DNA of 64,000 nt from Chelonoidis abingdonii (lineage: Eukaryota; Chordata; Testudines; Testudinidae), in contig NC_133773.1 of the NCBI RefSeq assembly GCF_003597395.2, positions 68,141,502 through 68,205,501 on the forward strand, in the 5' to 3' direction. Positions within the stretch are counted from its first letter, which is position 1, and each line of letters opens with the position of its first letter. A model generated the notes under the pieces. That model saw only the letters and a list, made by a program, of their open reading frames with translations, had not been told where the DNA came from and ran no database searches. A program made the translations under genes and the position numbers. Of the stretch, positions 9,786 through 21,646 are shown in pieces.

Positions 9786-11344
9786 CAAGAATAGTCAGCC
9801 TCAGACAAACACCTGGCATGGAAAATTTCAGCCCTAATAGTTAAAGTCTGGCAAAGTTATAAGCACTGCAAACAAAGTTTTATAATGTGAATTGCTACCA
9901 GGCTGCTCATTATAATCTACATCAGAGTTTCTCAACCTTTTCATGTTGGTGACCTCTTATTCAAAGTCAAAGTCTATCAAATTTATTATAAAATTAAGAG
10001 AAAAAACATATCATTATAACAATGATAAGTCTATCATTGTTTAAAAAGGCTGACAGAATATTTAATCTTGAAGGGAAGGATAGGCGGAGAGAGAGATTTT
10101 CTTTGATTTAGATTGTAGTAAAGTATTTGATGCCCTGTAGATCCCCTGATTGCCTTTTATGTCCCTTCTCTCCCCTCACCTGACCCCCAGAGGTTGCAGC
10201 TCACGGGTCCTCTTTATTAATCCACTTTTTAAAATGATCAGTGGCAGCAGCCATCTTTATTATTGTGTTCTCTGGAGAAAGATAATAAAAAGGAGTTTGT
10301 TTCTGACCTGCAGTTCTTCTTTTGTTCTTGACTTACCCACCTTTGTAGATGTCTCCCTGAACCTAGCTATCTCAATTTGTGTCTCTGCTCCCATGGGTCC
10401 TACCACATACAATACACAGAATCTAGTTTATCTGTTCAGCCTTATTCTTTTTACACATACCCTTCTAATAAAGTTTGGATACATTTATAAGTGTACAGAC
10501 CTGAGTAAAATCATTTGTTTGGGGTACTGAATTCTGTCTCATTTCAACAGTATATAACCTTATTGTCACAGGATCTTACTGTTTGAGAATTTTTTTAATG
10601 ATGAGTAATGTACTGGGTGAAGAGGTCCACACTAAACATGTTGGTTTCTGGAACTTTTATAGATGCAGCAGAATGAAAAAAAAATTATAGTTAGACATTG
10701 AGATGAAAGTCGGGTTTCTACAACCTCCCTATCACTTCACATATCAATCTGAGATTTTCATAGAAAGAAAATGTAAAGCTCGACTGAGTCACTCACTCTT
10801 ACAAGGATGCCAGAAAAATAATAACACTCTTCTTTCTTTGTATAGGTCTCTGTTTCCCCCTCCATCTACTCAGCATACAATCCAGTTAACAAGAGCTGTT
10901 TCTATATATCTCCACACACTGCATATGCCACTTAACCCAAGAATTTCATATTTAAGATTGGCTAGTGCTAGACTATATCCACCAAAACTTTTTCTGGATA
11001 ATACCTAAAGGCCTGAAAATAAATCTCACCATAGTCTCAGCTGCCTAGGCAGTGATTAAGATCCCAGTGGTCAAATATTCAAATGTGACCTTTAGTAGAA
11101 GATTCCAGTATTTCTCAAGTATATTTTGTGTGCAAATATACAAGGCTATAAACTGTGGCACTGATACAGGAAATGCTTATCCACTTGGTTAACTTTTTGT
11201 ATTTGAATAAGGGCTAATGCAATCCTGGCATGCATACACAGGAAAAACTTGAATAGGAGTTGAGAGGTTATTTTACTTCTGTATTTGGCACTAGTGCAAC
11301 TGCTGCTGAAAACTTGCCTCTTTCTCATGCCCACAATTCAGAAT
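9786..11344. other. Mostly unique DNA; possible hAT end near 9,925
   Basis: CAGAGTTTCTCAACC at about 9,925 looks like the left end of a hAT MITE of the type complete at 49,505, but no matching right end or TSD was found. The remaining 1.4 kb shows no recognised repeat or gene. Confidence 0.4.
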
Positions 11345-11829
11345 GATGTTGGAAAGGGCTCAGAGAAGAAACAAGTATAATTAAAGGATTAGAAAACATG
11401 CTTTACAGTGCTTTACGGTGACTGAGATCCTTGAGTCTATCTAACCTAACAAAGAGAAGGTTAAGGAATGGCAAGGCCATGGTTTATAAGTATCTATTTG
11501 GGGAACAAATATTTGATATTGACTCTTCAATCTAGCAGACAAAGATATAAGATCCAATGGAAGGAAGTTGAAGCCAGACAAATTCAGAATGGAAATAAGG
11601 TGTAAATTTTTAACGGTAAGTTTAATTAACCATGGAAACAATTTACCCACAATTTACCCATAACTGGCAATTTTAAATCAAGATTGGATTTTTTTTCCCT
11701 AAGAGATATAGATCTACTTCAAAAGGAATTATGTGGGGAAAGTTCTATGGCTTGTATTATACAGAAGGTGACCAAATTATACAGACTGTGTGACCACAAT
11801 GGTCCCTTCTGGCCTCTGAATCTATGACT
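11345..11829 (+). mobile_element. CR1-type LINE 3' end
   Basis: The segment runs from GGAAAGGGCTCAGAGAAGA through ATAAGTATCTATTTGGGGAA, CTAGCAGACAAAGATATAA and GGAAGTTGAAGCCAGACAAA to the tail GGTCCCTTCTGGCCTCTGAA TCTATGA. This order is the 3' terminal region of a common reptile CR1 subfamily. There is no complete frame. Its last 40 bases are the reverse of the CR1 end seen at 18,820-18,895. Confidence 0.75.
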
Positions 11830-11925
11830 AGTTTCACTGAAGTCAATGTGATTTTTCATGCATATAAATATATTGGTTTTGATTAAAATTTAATTGGGAA
11901 TGTTTCTTGGGGAGGGGGCCTGGGA

Positions 11926-11951
11926 GACACACACACACATACACACACACC
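11926..11951. repeat. (CA)n microsatellite
   Basis: Short CA array interrupted by one T. Confidence 0.9.
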
Positions 11952-12225
11952 AACTTCGAACAACCAATGACTGCTGTTTAGTGTACTGATCTGAAATGTG
12001 AGAAACTCAGGGTCAGCTCCCTACTCTGAATCAATGTCTCTGAATCAGGTACTGAAAGTCCTAATCAAGAACTAAAAGTTCAAAACCTCATATTTTTTGT
12101 GAAACAGAATTATTTTCCATCCAGTCTTAATTCAGAACAGTTGCAGGTTCAGGGACTATGTTATCAACCATTTACTGATTATAAAATATTAAAGATGGGA
12201 AGAGGAAGTGGTGAAAAACATACCT

Positions 12226-12299
12226 TGCAGTGATAAGCTAAATAGATTGAGCACCTTGAGTCTAACAAAGAAAAGGTTAGGAGTACTTGTGGTACCTTA
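12226..12299 (+). mobile_element. Small CR1-like and tail-repeat fragments
   Basis: TCTAACAAAGAAAAGGTTAG is a CR1 3'-region word also present near 11,440. It is followed by AGGAGTACTTGTGGTACCTT, a word of the dispersed element at 40,074. Both are scraps ending at the TTA before the next DNA element. Confidence 0.5.
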
Positions 12300-12656
12300 G
12301 GGTATGTCTACACTATGGGATTATTCCAATTTTACATAAACCGGTTTTGTAAAACAGATTGTATAAAGTCGAGTGCATGTGGCCACTCTAAGCACATTAA
12401 TTCGGTAGTGTGCGTCCATGGTCCGAGGCTAGCATCGATTTCTGGAGCGTAGCTATCCCATAGTTCCTGCAGTCTCCCCTGCCCATTGGAATTCTGGGTT
12501 GAGATCCCAATGCATGATGGTGCAAAAACAGTGTCGCGGGTGATTCTGGGTAAATGTCATCATTCCTTCCTTCCTCCGTGAAAGCAACGGCAGACAATCA
12601 TTTCGCGCCCTTTTTCCCTGGATTGCCCTGGCAGACGCCATAGCACGGCAACCATG
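12297..12656 (+). mobile_element. Half of a TTA-flanked PIF/Harbinger-like MITE
   Basis: The element begins after TTA (12,297-12,299) with GGGTATGTCTACACTATGGG and runs through GGTCCGAGGCTAGCATCGAT, ATAGCTATCCCATAG-type words and GACGCCATAGCACGGCAACC. It matches the copy at 32,187-32,606 in reverse orientation and shares words with the 1,092-bp elements at 42.8 and 56.4 kb. It stops at about 12,656, where a Tx1 LINE begins, so the other half is missing. The 3-bp TTA target and terminal sequence fit PIF/Harbinger; no transposase is encoded. Confidence 0.75.
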
Positions 12657-13436
12657 GAGGGGTTGACCTTAAACCTAGTCAATATTTATGCTCCAAACAC
12701 AGGCCCAGACTGGGTGCGCTTTTACAAGCAGTCGTTGGCCTTTCTTGGTACCCTGGAGTCTCAAGAGTGCCTGGTCCTGTGCGGGGACTTCAACACCACC
12801 CTCAAGGACTGGACCGCTCAGGAATTGAGAGTTCCCAGGCCACCGTGGGTGTCCTCAGGAAGATCATGAACCATCACTCCCACCCAGACGACAATACCAC
12901 CTTCACCTATATCTGGGTGGAGGACAATCGGCTGCGCCACTCCCAGTTGGACCAAATTTATTTATCATATTTCCATCTGGCACAGGCCCATGCCTCCAGC
13001 ATCTGGCTGGCCCCATTCTCGGATCACCACTTGGTGACAATGACAGCCTTTCAGTTCAGAGAGGCCTGGGCCAGCCTAGTGGCATTTTAATTACAGCTTG
13101 CTGGAGGATATGGGCTTTGTGGCGTCCTTCTGGGAGTTCTGGCTGGCCTGGTGGGGGCAGCGGCACGCCATTCCCTTGGCACGGCAGTGGTGGGATGTGG
13201 GGAAGGTGTTTGTATGGCTCTTCTGCCAAGACTACACCTGGGGCATCAGCTGGCAGAGGGATGTGGTGATAGGGCAGTTGGCACAAGAGGTCTTAGAGGT
13301 AGAGAGGCGTCTAGCCTCTGGCCCTGAGGATCCACCCCCCTGCACAGCATACCGGGAGAAGCAGAAGGAGCTCCTGGCCCTGAAGGAGCATCAGACCCGA
13401 GGTTCCTTCATTCGATCCCGCATCCGTCTCCTTCAG
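12657..13436 (+). pseudogene. Tx1-type LINE, AP-endonuclease part
   Basis: Three successive frames encode the N-terminal part of a Tx1/L1-clade ORF2 protein. The first has NIYAPNTGPD and the catalytic CGDFNTTL (about 12,680-12,800); the second has TFTYIWVEDN, LRHSQLDQIYLS and the SDHHLV catalytic box (about 13,020); the third has ALARQWWDVGK-like and YTWGISWQRD stretches and SRIRLLQ. GDFN and SDH are the hallmarks of apurinic-type endonucleases that nick target DNA for these LINEs. Frames shift near 12,840 and 13,090 and several Arg codons have become Trp or Gln, typical of CpG decay. The protein start before NIYAP is missing. Confidence 0.85.
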
Positions 13437-14265
13437 GGTGCCCCCCGACCCCCACCCCTCGATTTCCCCACCCTCTAGACCTTTTTATCTGGCCCCTGGT
13501 CCACGAGCCCCCCTCTCCACTCCCCGATTTCCCCATTTCCATACTCCAAGCCGGTTGCACACCCTGCAGCCAGTTTGCTTCCGAACCATTCCCAGGGACC
13601 GACTGTACATGCTCATGCTCCATGTGTTGCATTTCCTCATCCTCTCGTCCCGCCCCAACACCTAGCGGTGGGACTATCTACCACCTGTAGAGGGTGAGGA
13701 GCCCCGGTGAGCCAGCCTCTATTCCATCTTGGTCCCACAGACCACTGGGGACATCGGTTGGCAGCTTCTTCATGGAGCCTGAGCACGAGCATGTATCTGG
13801 CATGGTTCACCCCCATAACTGAGGCCTGTCCCTTCTGTGGCATGAGGGAGAACGTGGCACACGCCTACTTCAAATGCACCAGGTTGTAGCCTTTATTGTT
13901 GAATTTCTGGCTGCACTTTTCCCCACACCTGTTTGTTTTTGCACACCCTATCTGTGGCCCCACAAAGTCACGAGACCTCCTCATCAACCTTCTCCTGGCT
14001 CTGGCCATAGTTACCATCTATAACACTGGGAGGAAGATGTTGGACGAGGGGGTGCTCTGTGAGTATGGGGCCTATTTCCATTCCTCCCTGGTCTCATGTT
14101 TCCAGGCAGAGTTCCAATGGGCAGCATCCGTTGGCTCCCTAGACACCTTTGAGAAGCAGTGGGTGCTGTCTGGGGTTCTCTGCTCAGTGTCCCCATCTGG
14201 TACCCTTGTTTTAAACTTGTGACCATCAATCCTGACCATGTTTTCTCATTAGTTGTCCCATGCAA
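13437..14265 (+). pseudogene. Tx1-type LINE, C-terminal part, reverse transcriptase deleted
   Basis: Broken frames give the C-terminal third of the Tx1 ORF2 protein: PFPGTDCTC-like and RLYMLMLHVLHF stretches, LFHLGPTDHWGHRL, a CPFCGMRENVAHAYFKC zinc motif (C-x2-C-x7-H-x4-C, near 13,827-13,880), GPTKSRDLLINLLLALAIV and the final VLSGVLCSVSPSGTLVL. The whole reverse transcriptase core expected between SRIRLLQ and this part is absent, so an internal deletion lies at about 13,436. Stop codons at 13,493 and 13,889 confirm decay. Confidence 0.8.
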
Positions 14266-14725
14266 TCAGTTGGAACCCAGGTCCAGTGGTCACTCCTGCT
14301 AGGCTGGGGGAGGGGCCTTTAGAAGTGGGCAGGCTTGCACCCACCCACCTCCCAGGATATCCAATAAGGACCTCACATTACCACCTAATGGCTCAAAGCC
14401 GAACAACAGGGAATTAGCACAGTCAGGCTCAGCCCTCTGGTCAGGGCAGAGCAAAAGCAATCTGTGGCCCAGCTCCCTGGCTAGGGCAGACAGCAAACAA
14501 ACGCAGGCCATGTGGCCTAAGGTGGGTAGGCTGCCACCCCAGGGGTGGGATTGGCAGCAGGGGGTAGGGAACACATGCCCACCCTACTCCACCAAGTTCA
14601 TCCTCCTACCAGGGGATGGGGAGTGGGTCCTCCCTGTCTACATCAGAGGGAGGCCACTCTACCTCACTACAAGACTATATGATCATGGCGGTTCCTTCAG
14701 GCCTTGCAATCTATTAATCTATAAA
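14266..14725. repeat. GC-rich block, possibly LTR-derived
   Basis: Words such as CCAGGGGTGGGATTGGCAGC and CCTACTCCACCAAGTTCATC recall a GC-rich reptile LTR region. No ends or TSD could be set. It may also be the LINE's 3' flank. Confidence 0.3.
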
Positions 14726-15872
14726 TATTAAGACTGATAATTCATTATATTCTCTGTAATCTATTTTGAGAAGTCTCAGTAAATAGTTAAAACACAAGTT
14801 ATACTTGACTCCCCACTGCAGTGCACTGTATCCATGATAAACTCACTGACCTCAGGGGAACTACAGGGGAACAGTATAAGAATTCACTGGTACCATCGAG
14901 AGAACTAAGTGGAAAATCAGAATCTTTATGGGTGTATTGGTGTATATATCACTTGAAGTGCTCCACTGTGGTTTTGGTCTCTACTCTATTATTTGAGAAA
15001 CAGAAAGAATGAAAATCCAAAAGGATGGAAGAGAGGAAAGGGAATCACTAACACAACACACGCTGACTGTGTGATTCATAGTTTTGTTTGTTTCTTTTAA
15101 GTAAAGCTTCAGCAGATGTGCAGAAACAAGTATTGGATGAAGTCTATACAAAATAACTCTCCTCTTCCTCCACCAATATCTCCATTCCCTTATGTCCCGC
15201 CCTGAAGCCCTGATTCATCAGCCCATATCTAGTAAAGAAAGAACTTAGGCATATGATTAAATTCCATTGTCTAAATTGGAGTCAATATAAACTGAATCAG
15301 TGATGTGGCACTAGAGAGTTATGTAGAAAATGTATGTCTATTTTCTTACCCTAGTGTTCCTTGATGCCAGTCACATCACAAAGCAGCAGACAGAACTTAA
15401 TCACTTTCTGCTCTAGTTATTCTGATTATTGGGAGGTGAGATTGATTTTCCTCACTTTGGCTTCTGAAGATCCAGAGCCTGCTGTGACACAGTATGAAGT
15501 GGCACCAACCACAGAGGTATCTGATGTACCCTAGCAGCTGCTCTGAGCCGCAGAGCTGGCTGCATCAGAAGCAATGGCATGAAATCATTGTTCAGGTACA
15601 GTACATCTTCTTCCTTTACTCTCTAAAACTGAACAGTTCCCAGCCTATGTACAATGATTACTTTATTTGTGATCTTGTCTTGATGTTTGAACTTTTCCTG
15701 GTTTGATGTGGTATGGGTTTGTCTATGCTTTTGGGGGTTTCAGCATATGTACAGACAAACACATAAACAAAAGAGAAAGACTAATGAATATTGTTGGTCT
15801 GATATTTTCAGTTTGTCTGCAGGACAACTGTGGGAATGGAACAGTAATTCTACACCACTGCATCAATAACAA
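14726..15872. other. Unique non-coding DNA
   Basis: No recognised repeat or gene. Open frames are short. Confidence 0.45.
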
Positions 15873-16468
15873 TTAGGGCTTGGCTACACTTGCAAGTTGC
15901 AGCGCTGGTGAGGGGGTTACAGCGCTGCAACTTACCAGGTGTCCACACTTACAGAGCTCAGCCAGCGCTGCAACTCCCTTCCTGCAGCACTGGCCGAAGC
16001 TTGCTATCTGGTCTGAAGCCTTTTACATTTAAGAGTGATTGAGCAGAGGGTGAGGGAATGGCCAGAATTGCAAGGTAGGGAGCTGTCACACAGTGTCTGC
16101 TCCAAAAATCCACTCTCTCTGTCTCCCGACGCTCCTGTCACACTCACCACACCCCACTCTTTGAACTTGCAAGGCAGGGAGCTGTGTAAGTGTCTGCTTC
16201 AAAAATCCACTCTCTCTGTCCCCCGCAAGCTCCCTGTCACACTCCACCCCACCCTCCTCTTTTGAAAAGCACGTTGCAGCCACTTGAACGCTGGGATAGC
16301 TGCCCACAATGCACCTCTCCCAACAGCGCTGCAAATGCTGCAAATGTGGCCACACTGCAGCGCTGGTCACTGTCAGTGTGGACACACTGCAGCGCTGGCC
16401 CTACACAGCTGTACGACCACAGCTGTAACTACCAGCGCTGCAAAAATGTAAGTGTAGCCATGCCCTTA
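15873..16468. mobile_element. Complete TTA-flanked MITE with CAGCGCTG palindromes
   Basis: The body is 15,876-16,465 (590 bp) between TTA at 15,873-15,875 and TTA at 16,466-16,468. Ends are imperfect inverted repeats: GGGCTTGGCTACACTTGCA on the left, and GGGCATGGCTACACTTACA as the reverse complement of the right. It has about seven CAGCGCTG or near-identical palindromic octamers, clustered towards both ends. The middle holds two tandem copies of a unit of about 100 bp, near 16,068-16,165 and 16,166-16,265. No transposase is encoded. The target and ends fit PIF/Harbinger. Confidence 0.8.
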
Positions 16469-18815
16469 CTCAGATCCCAACCAAGCAGTTCATTTGCCAC
16501 TGCAACAAGAGAAAGTGTCTTAATTCCATCATTGTGGCTCTTCTGTGTCAGTGAAAATTCTGGAGACAACACAGAATATTATTAATTATTTAGTGGCTTC
16601 ATGTGTTAAGACTGTCGTCTGAATCTGTAGATAGACTGTACTCAGGTTATTTTCCATCAACAAGCTTCCAATAACATTGGCATCACCAAAGAGCAGGACT
16701 GAATGTTGTATGGCCTTTAAGTGATGCTAAATTTGACAAATTCTGGAAAGTTACCTAAATTCTGAGATAAGGGAGACAGCATGTTCCGAATTCTAATCTG
16801 AAAGTGTAATAAATCAGGAAGAATTCCACTGAAGTCAATGCAATAAAACCGGCGTTCTATTCCATTTTGTATAGGTTCTCATACCATGCCAGCACCATAG
16901 TATTAAGCACCTTTCGGTAGTGCTTTAAGCAACATGATTGCACATCCGGCATGTGTTGTTTGTTCTTTAATCCTCTCTCCAAAAGAAGAAGCTTGTGCAG
17001 TGGGGTGTCTTGTTTGGGTAGTTTAGGTTTTTTTCTCCTCCATATAAATATACCTGATGCTGTATGTTAGAGATAGCGGGGGCAAAGAAATATGCCTTGC
17101 ACTTGGAGCAGAAAGTGGGAATGTTTGTGATGCTCCTGAGAGTGTTCTTTCCAACATCTCAGACTCCCTTTGGAGAAAGTTCTGTATCCTGCAGACTAGC
17201 TTTATTCTTATTGCCAACTGAGAGATCAGAAAAAGCTCTTGAGACCTGATTCTATCTGAACTTCTGAGAAAGAAGGAAGATTTGAAGACAGTTTAACAGA
17301 GGCAGGATTGAGATGCAGAACACACATTAATTAATATATGATTTAATGAAAACACTTGAATCCTTAACTGCATGTCAAGCAGGTGAAACCCTCTAGTTTC
17401 ATTCTGATCTTTGTAAGAGGATATCTAGAAGAGTGTTAGATCTTTAAAATGCAAACACAAACACACGGGTTACATAAGCTATTGTACACAGCCTAACTGT
17501 AATAAGTGCAGCATGCACTCTGCTGGAATTTCACTTACAAATAAGTGTCTCACATTTTTTCATCTTCCCTTTGATAACTCAAATTTAAATGCTTTGAAGG
17601 TCTTTTTGTGAAACTTGATTATCTAAATTTGCTTTGTTTTTTCATTAGAAAAAGATGAAGACAAATGTAGGAAAACTGAAAGCTATTATATTAAATTTAA
17701 AGACTGACGACTCTTCACTCCAGAAAAGAAAACATCATCTTTCTGATTTGTTATAAACTCTTCATTATTAGGTCAAGAAATATACTAAGAAAAAAATCTG
17801 TTGCTAACCTGTATCCTCCCTTTAACAGAAGAAGATGGTCTTATTTGCATCTCATGAATAGATAATGATTAAGTCCTTTAGTTTAAATTTACATTCCACT
17901 AAATTAGCCTGGCACTTTTAAATTTTTGGAAACTGTGCCAGATACATTATGTTACTGGAGTTGCTCAACTGTGGAAGCTATCCTAAAAAACATTCAGACA
18001 ATATGCAGGCAGGAAAAATGCATATAAATGTCTGCTTATGCCAAAATGTGAAGTCTCATTTAAAACAAATGAAGAACAAGAATCAGTTTTTTCTGACTGG
18101 GAAATAAGGAATTTCAAAAACATCAAGTACTAAACTACAGCCCGTAGACTTACCTACAGCATGTATCAGTAGTCCTACACAACCAAGCTAGACCATTTTT
18201 AGTTTTAATTAAAGAGAAAGATCAGCTGAAAGAATGCCTTTGTAGCAATCAGGTTGTTGTTCCCAGATGGTTTTCTCAGACTAAACAGCAATGTCATCTA
18301 AAAGTTAGACAAAATAAATCAAGTAGAAAATATTTAGAGAAGAGATAATTGGTATATTTTGACATCAAATTAATAAATGTGCTACATAATATACTATTCC
18401 CCCATATCCAATTAACTTTTACAGATATGCTGACTTGTTCAGTAGTGTGTTACAACACAATATAATTATTACATCCATATCTCATGATGGTCATTTTCAA
18501 ACAATAAATATTTATGAAGAAATGTTATGAGCAAATTAAAAAGAACATACTTCTACTGCTGGAAGAGCTTCCACATGTGGAATGCCCTGAGGGGCTGGCA
18601 TTTCAATGGAGAGGAAAGAGAGAATTTAATTTCCATTCTCACAAACTAGCACACCAAAATACTGTGTGCTGAACACAGATTACTACCCCCTAGTTAACAG
18701 AAAAGTCAAATTTGTGTAAAATGAATGGGCCCATAACGCATTCAGACTTGGACCTAGGCTCAGCGTTGCAGCATTTAGTGATTAGACACCCTGCTACCTA
18801 GTGGAATCCAAAGAC
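16469..18815. other. Unique non-coding DNA
   Basis: About 2.3 kb of AT-rich sequence without a recognised repeat, RNA gene or coding region. Confidence 0.45.
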
Positions 18816-18900
18816 CTGAGTTCATAGGACCAAGGCCAGAAGGGACTACTGTGATCATCTAGCTAGGCACCCAGGCTCCCTGTGCAAAGCGTGGAGACAG
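18816..18900 (-). mobile_element. CR1 3'-end fragment, antisense
   Basis: CCAAGGCCAGAAGGGACTAC followed by TGTGATCATCTAG is the reverse complement of the CR1 tail seen at about 11,780-11,829. Confidence 0.65.
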
Positions 18901-18934
18901 TTAGTGCTTCAGAATGGGATACACTAAAGCCAGC

Positions 18935-19440
18935 AAGCTGAACTGGGAGTCACTCAAACTAGGAAGTTCCAAAGAAATGGGTGTGCCCTAGTTTCCACCC
19001 GTTAAAGGGTGGGGTGGAGGAAACGACATCCATCTGCTCAGGATTTACAGCCAAGACCCTTGACTGGAGTTAGGCACTAAAGCCCAATCTGGGAAAAAAT
19101 GGAGGGGGAAGTGCCCTCCACCCTGTTACTCAGGATCCCAAAAGTTAGAGCACTCACCTAGGATGCAGGAAGTTCAGATTCGAATTCCCCTCTGCCTGAT
19201 GTGGAGGAAGGATTGGAATACTGGTTTCTTACTTTTCAGGTGTGTAGCCTAACCACTGGGCTATTGGCTTTCTCAGTGGCTTCTTCTCAATCTCTCCTGT
19301 TGAAGTTGTTTGACTTGGTAAAACTAAATAGACATTGGAACAGGGACTTGAAGCTGGTTTCTCACAACTCAGGTGAGAAACCATAACTGGGCTGTTGAGT
19401 CATCCTTTCTGTTTCTCTGGCCCAATGACTATTAAATACG
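18935..19440 (+). repeat. tRNA-like SINE-type dispersed repeat
   Basis: GTTAGAGCACTCACCTAGGA (19,145-19,164) resembles a polymerase III A box in a tRNA-like context, and TTCAGATTCGAATTCC downstream resembles a degraded B box. A similar tRNA-like segment follows in inverse order, with AGCCTAACCACTGGGCTATT. It ends in CTCTGGCCCAATGACTATTA. This is a decayed repeat and not a functional tRNA gene; no cloverleaf with a sound anticodon arm could be drawn. The left limit is approximate. Confidence 0.5.
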
Positions 19441-20559
19441 TCATATGAAAAACCTTCCAGAATAAAAATATCATCACCAAAATATGTATAGATATGGGAG
19501 AATTGCCACAGTAAGTACTGTTAGACCAGGTCACTAGTTGGATGGGAATCAGCTTTAGTGTTTCAGTCAGCAGCACTCTCCCTTCTTCGTCAGTATTAAA
19601 TCAGTGCTCCACACTAGGTTTTTGTGCAGCATCACACACTGGAGATACCATATTTGAGATGCAGTATAAAGCTGAGGCCAGGATTGTGACAGAGCCACAC
19701 GTGACCTAAAGAAGGTTAAAGGGCAGCTGGGTCCAATTTTATAATGCAGCTTGCTGTGCCTAATTGGGGATGATGTAGCAGGATGGCTTAGCTCACTTCT
19801 GGGCCATATTGGCTCTGCTTGCAATTGTAAAGGGGCTCCGCAATACATAGAGCCAGAATTTCCCAGGAGCATGATTTCCCCTTTAGGGTTTTAGTCAGGA
19901 AAGGCGTTTCCCCAAAGGCATTTTTTTTACCTGGCAAAGGGACCTACTGATGGTATAATATTTTTGAGGAGTTTAAAATGCATATTCTATATATGATTTG
20001 GAACTTTCATTTACTCACACAAAAGTACAGCGTGGCTATAGTCTTGAGACTCACTGATTTGTACCATAACACAGGTGACAGTTTATATTCATTAAACCTC
20101 TTTTCAGGTAAGAGTAGGTACATTGCTGTCCTAGCCAAATTTACACTGTAGAGATAGCACAAAATATTATAAATAGGGCTGTGAGTTAATCGCAGTTAAC
20201 TTATGCAATTAACTCAAAAAATTCATTGTGATTAATTACAGTGTTAAATAGAATACCAATTGAAATTTATTAAATATTTTAGATGTTTTTTACATTTTCA
20301 AATATATTGATTTCTATTACAACACAGAATACAAAGTGTACAGAGCTGACTTTATATCATTTTTATTACAAATATTTACACTGTAAAAATGATAAACAAA
20401 AGAAATAGTATTTTTCAAATACCTCATACAAGCACTGTAGTGCAATCTCTTTATAGTGAAAGTGTAACTTCCAAATGTTGATTTTTTTTTTTGTTAACTA
20501 ACTGCACTCAAAACCAAAGCCATGTAAAACTTTAGCATCTACAAGTCCACTCGGTCCTA

Positions 20560-20770
20560 ATTCTTGTTCAGCCAATCGCAAAGACGAATAAATTTGTTTA
20601 CATTTACAGAAGACACTGGTGCCTGCTTCTTATTTTCAATGTCATCTAAAAGTGAGAAAAGGCGTTTGCATGGCACTTTTGTAGCTGGCATTGCAAGGTA
20701 TTTACGTGTCAAATATGCTAAACATTCATATGCCCCTTCATGCTAGGGCCACCATTTCATAGGACATGCT
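20560..20770 (-). pseudogene. Inverted second copy of the hAT transposase C-terminus
   Basis: Read on the minus strand, this part of the left arm gives the same dimerisation-domain region as 21,266-21,448: a CLAYLTRKYLAMPATKVPCK-like stretch followed by LFSLLDDIENKKQAPVSS. It is diverged from the right-arm copy and lacks a start. Its presence explains the fold-back structure. Confidence 0.75.
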
Positions 20771-20801
20771 TCCATGCTGATGACGATAGTTAAAAAAAAA
20801 A

Positions 20802-21448
20802 GTGTTAATTAAATTTGTGACTGAACTCCTTGAGGCAGAATTGTATGTCTTCTGTTCTGTTTTACCCACATTCTGCCATATATTTCATGTTATAGCAATC
20901 TCAGATGATGACCCAGCACATGTTCGTTTTAAGAACACTTTCACAGTAGTTTTGACAAAATACAAAGAAGGTACCAATATGAGATTTCTAAAAATAGCTA
21001 CAGCACTCGACTCAAGGTTTAAGAATCTGAAGTACCTTTCAAAATCTGAGAGGGACAAGGTGTGGATCATGCTTTCAGGAGTCTTAAAAGAGCAACACTC
21101 AGTATAGAAACTACAGAACCCAAACCACCAAAAAATAAAATCAACCTTCTGCTGGTGGCATCTGACTCAGATGATGAAAATGAACATATGTTGGTCCACT
21201 CTGCTTTGGATCATTATTGAGCAGAACCTGACATCAGCATCGATGCATGTCCTCTGGAATGATGGTTGAAGCATAAAGGGACATATGAATCTTTAGCTCA
21301 TCTGGCACGTAAATATCTTGGGACACTGGCTACAATAGTGCCATTCAAATGCCTGTTCTCAATTTCAGGTGACATTGTAAACAAGAAGCAGGCAGCGTTA
21401 TCTCCTGAAAATTGTAACCAAACTTGGTTGAGCAATTGGCTGAAGTAA
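20802..21448 (+). pseudogene. Decayed hAT transposase, C-terminal part
   Basis: The first frame (20,802-21,107) contains FLKIATALDSRFKNLKYLSK and LSGVLKEQHS, typical of the region before the dimerisation domain of ZBED-like hAT transposases. A second frame (21,266-21,448) has ESLAHLARKYLGTLATIVPF followed by LFSISGDIVNKKQAALSPEN, the hAT C-terminal dimerisation domain. In the usual domain this stretch reads close to PCERLFS; here Cys-Glu-Arg is Phe-Lys-Cys. The BED zinc finger and most catalytic acidic residues are absent, so it cannot be autonomous. Confidence 0.85.
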
Positions 21449-21646
21449 GACTGAGTGGATGTGTAAGTTTTACACTCTTTTATTTTTGAGTGCAGGTTTT
21501 TTTTGTACATAATTCTACATTTGTGAGTTCAACTTTCATGATAAAGAGATTGGACTAGAGTTCTTGTGTTAAGTGAATTGAAAAATACTATTTCTTTTTT
21601 TTTTCATGATTAATTTTTTTAATCGCTTGACAACCCTAATTATAAA

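Larger units (their letters stand above)
20166..21646 (+). mobile_element. Complete fold-back hAT element with 8-bp TSD
   Basis: The body is 20,174-21,638 (1,465 bp), starting TAGGGCTGTGAG and ending TTGACAACCCTA, flanked by identical ATTATAAA at 20,166-20,173 and 21,639-21,646. Eight-base duplications and TAGGG-type ends define hAT elements. The right arm (about 20,800-21,450) encodes transposase remnants in the plus direction. The left arm (20,174 to about 20,790) is largely the reverse complement of the element's own 3' end, so both ends derive from the same transposase terminus. Confidence 0.9.

Noticed and set aside
16030..16270. Direct repeats as a CRISPR-like array
   Set aside because: Only two tandem copies of about 100 bp inside a MITE, in a vertebrate genome. 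There is no regular spacer pattern.
19145..19200. tRNA gene
   Set aside because: A-box-like and B-box-like words are present, but no complete cloverleaf or anticodon arm. The surroundings are a dispersed SINE-type repeat.
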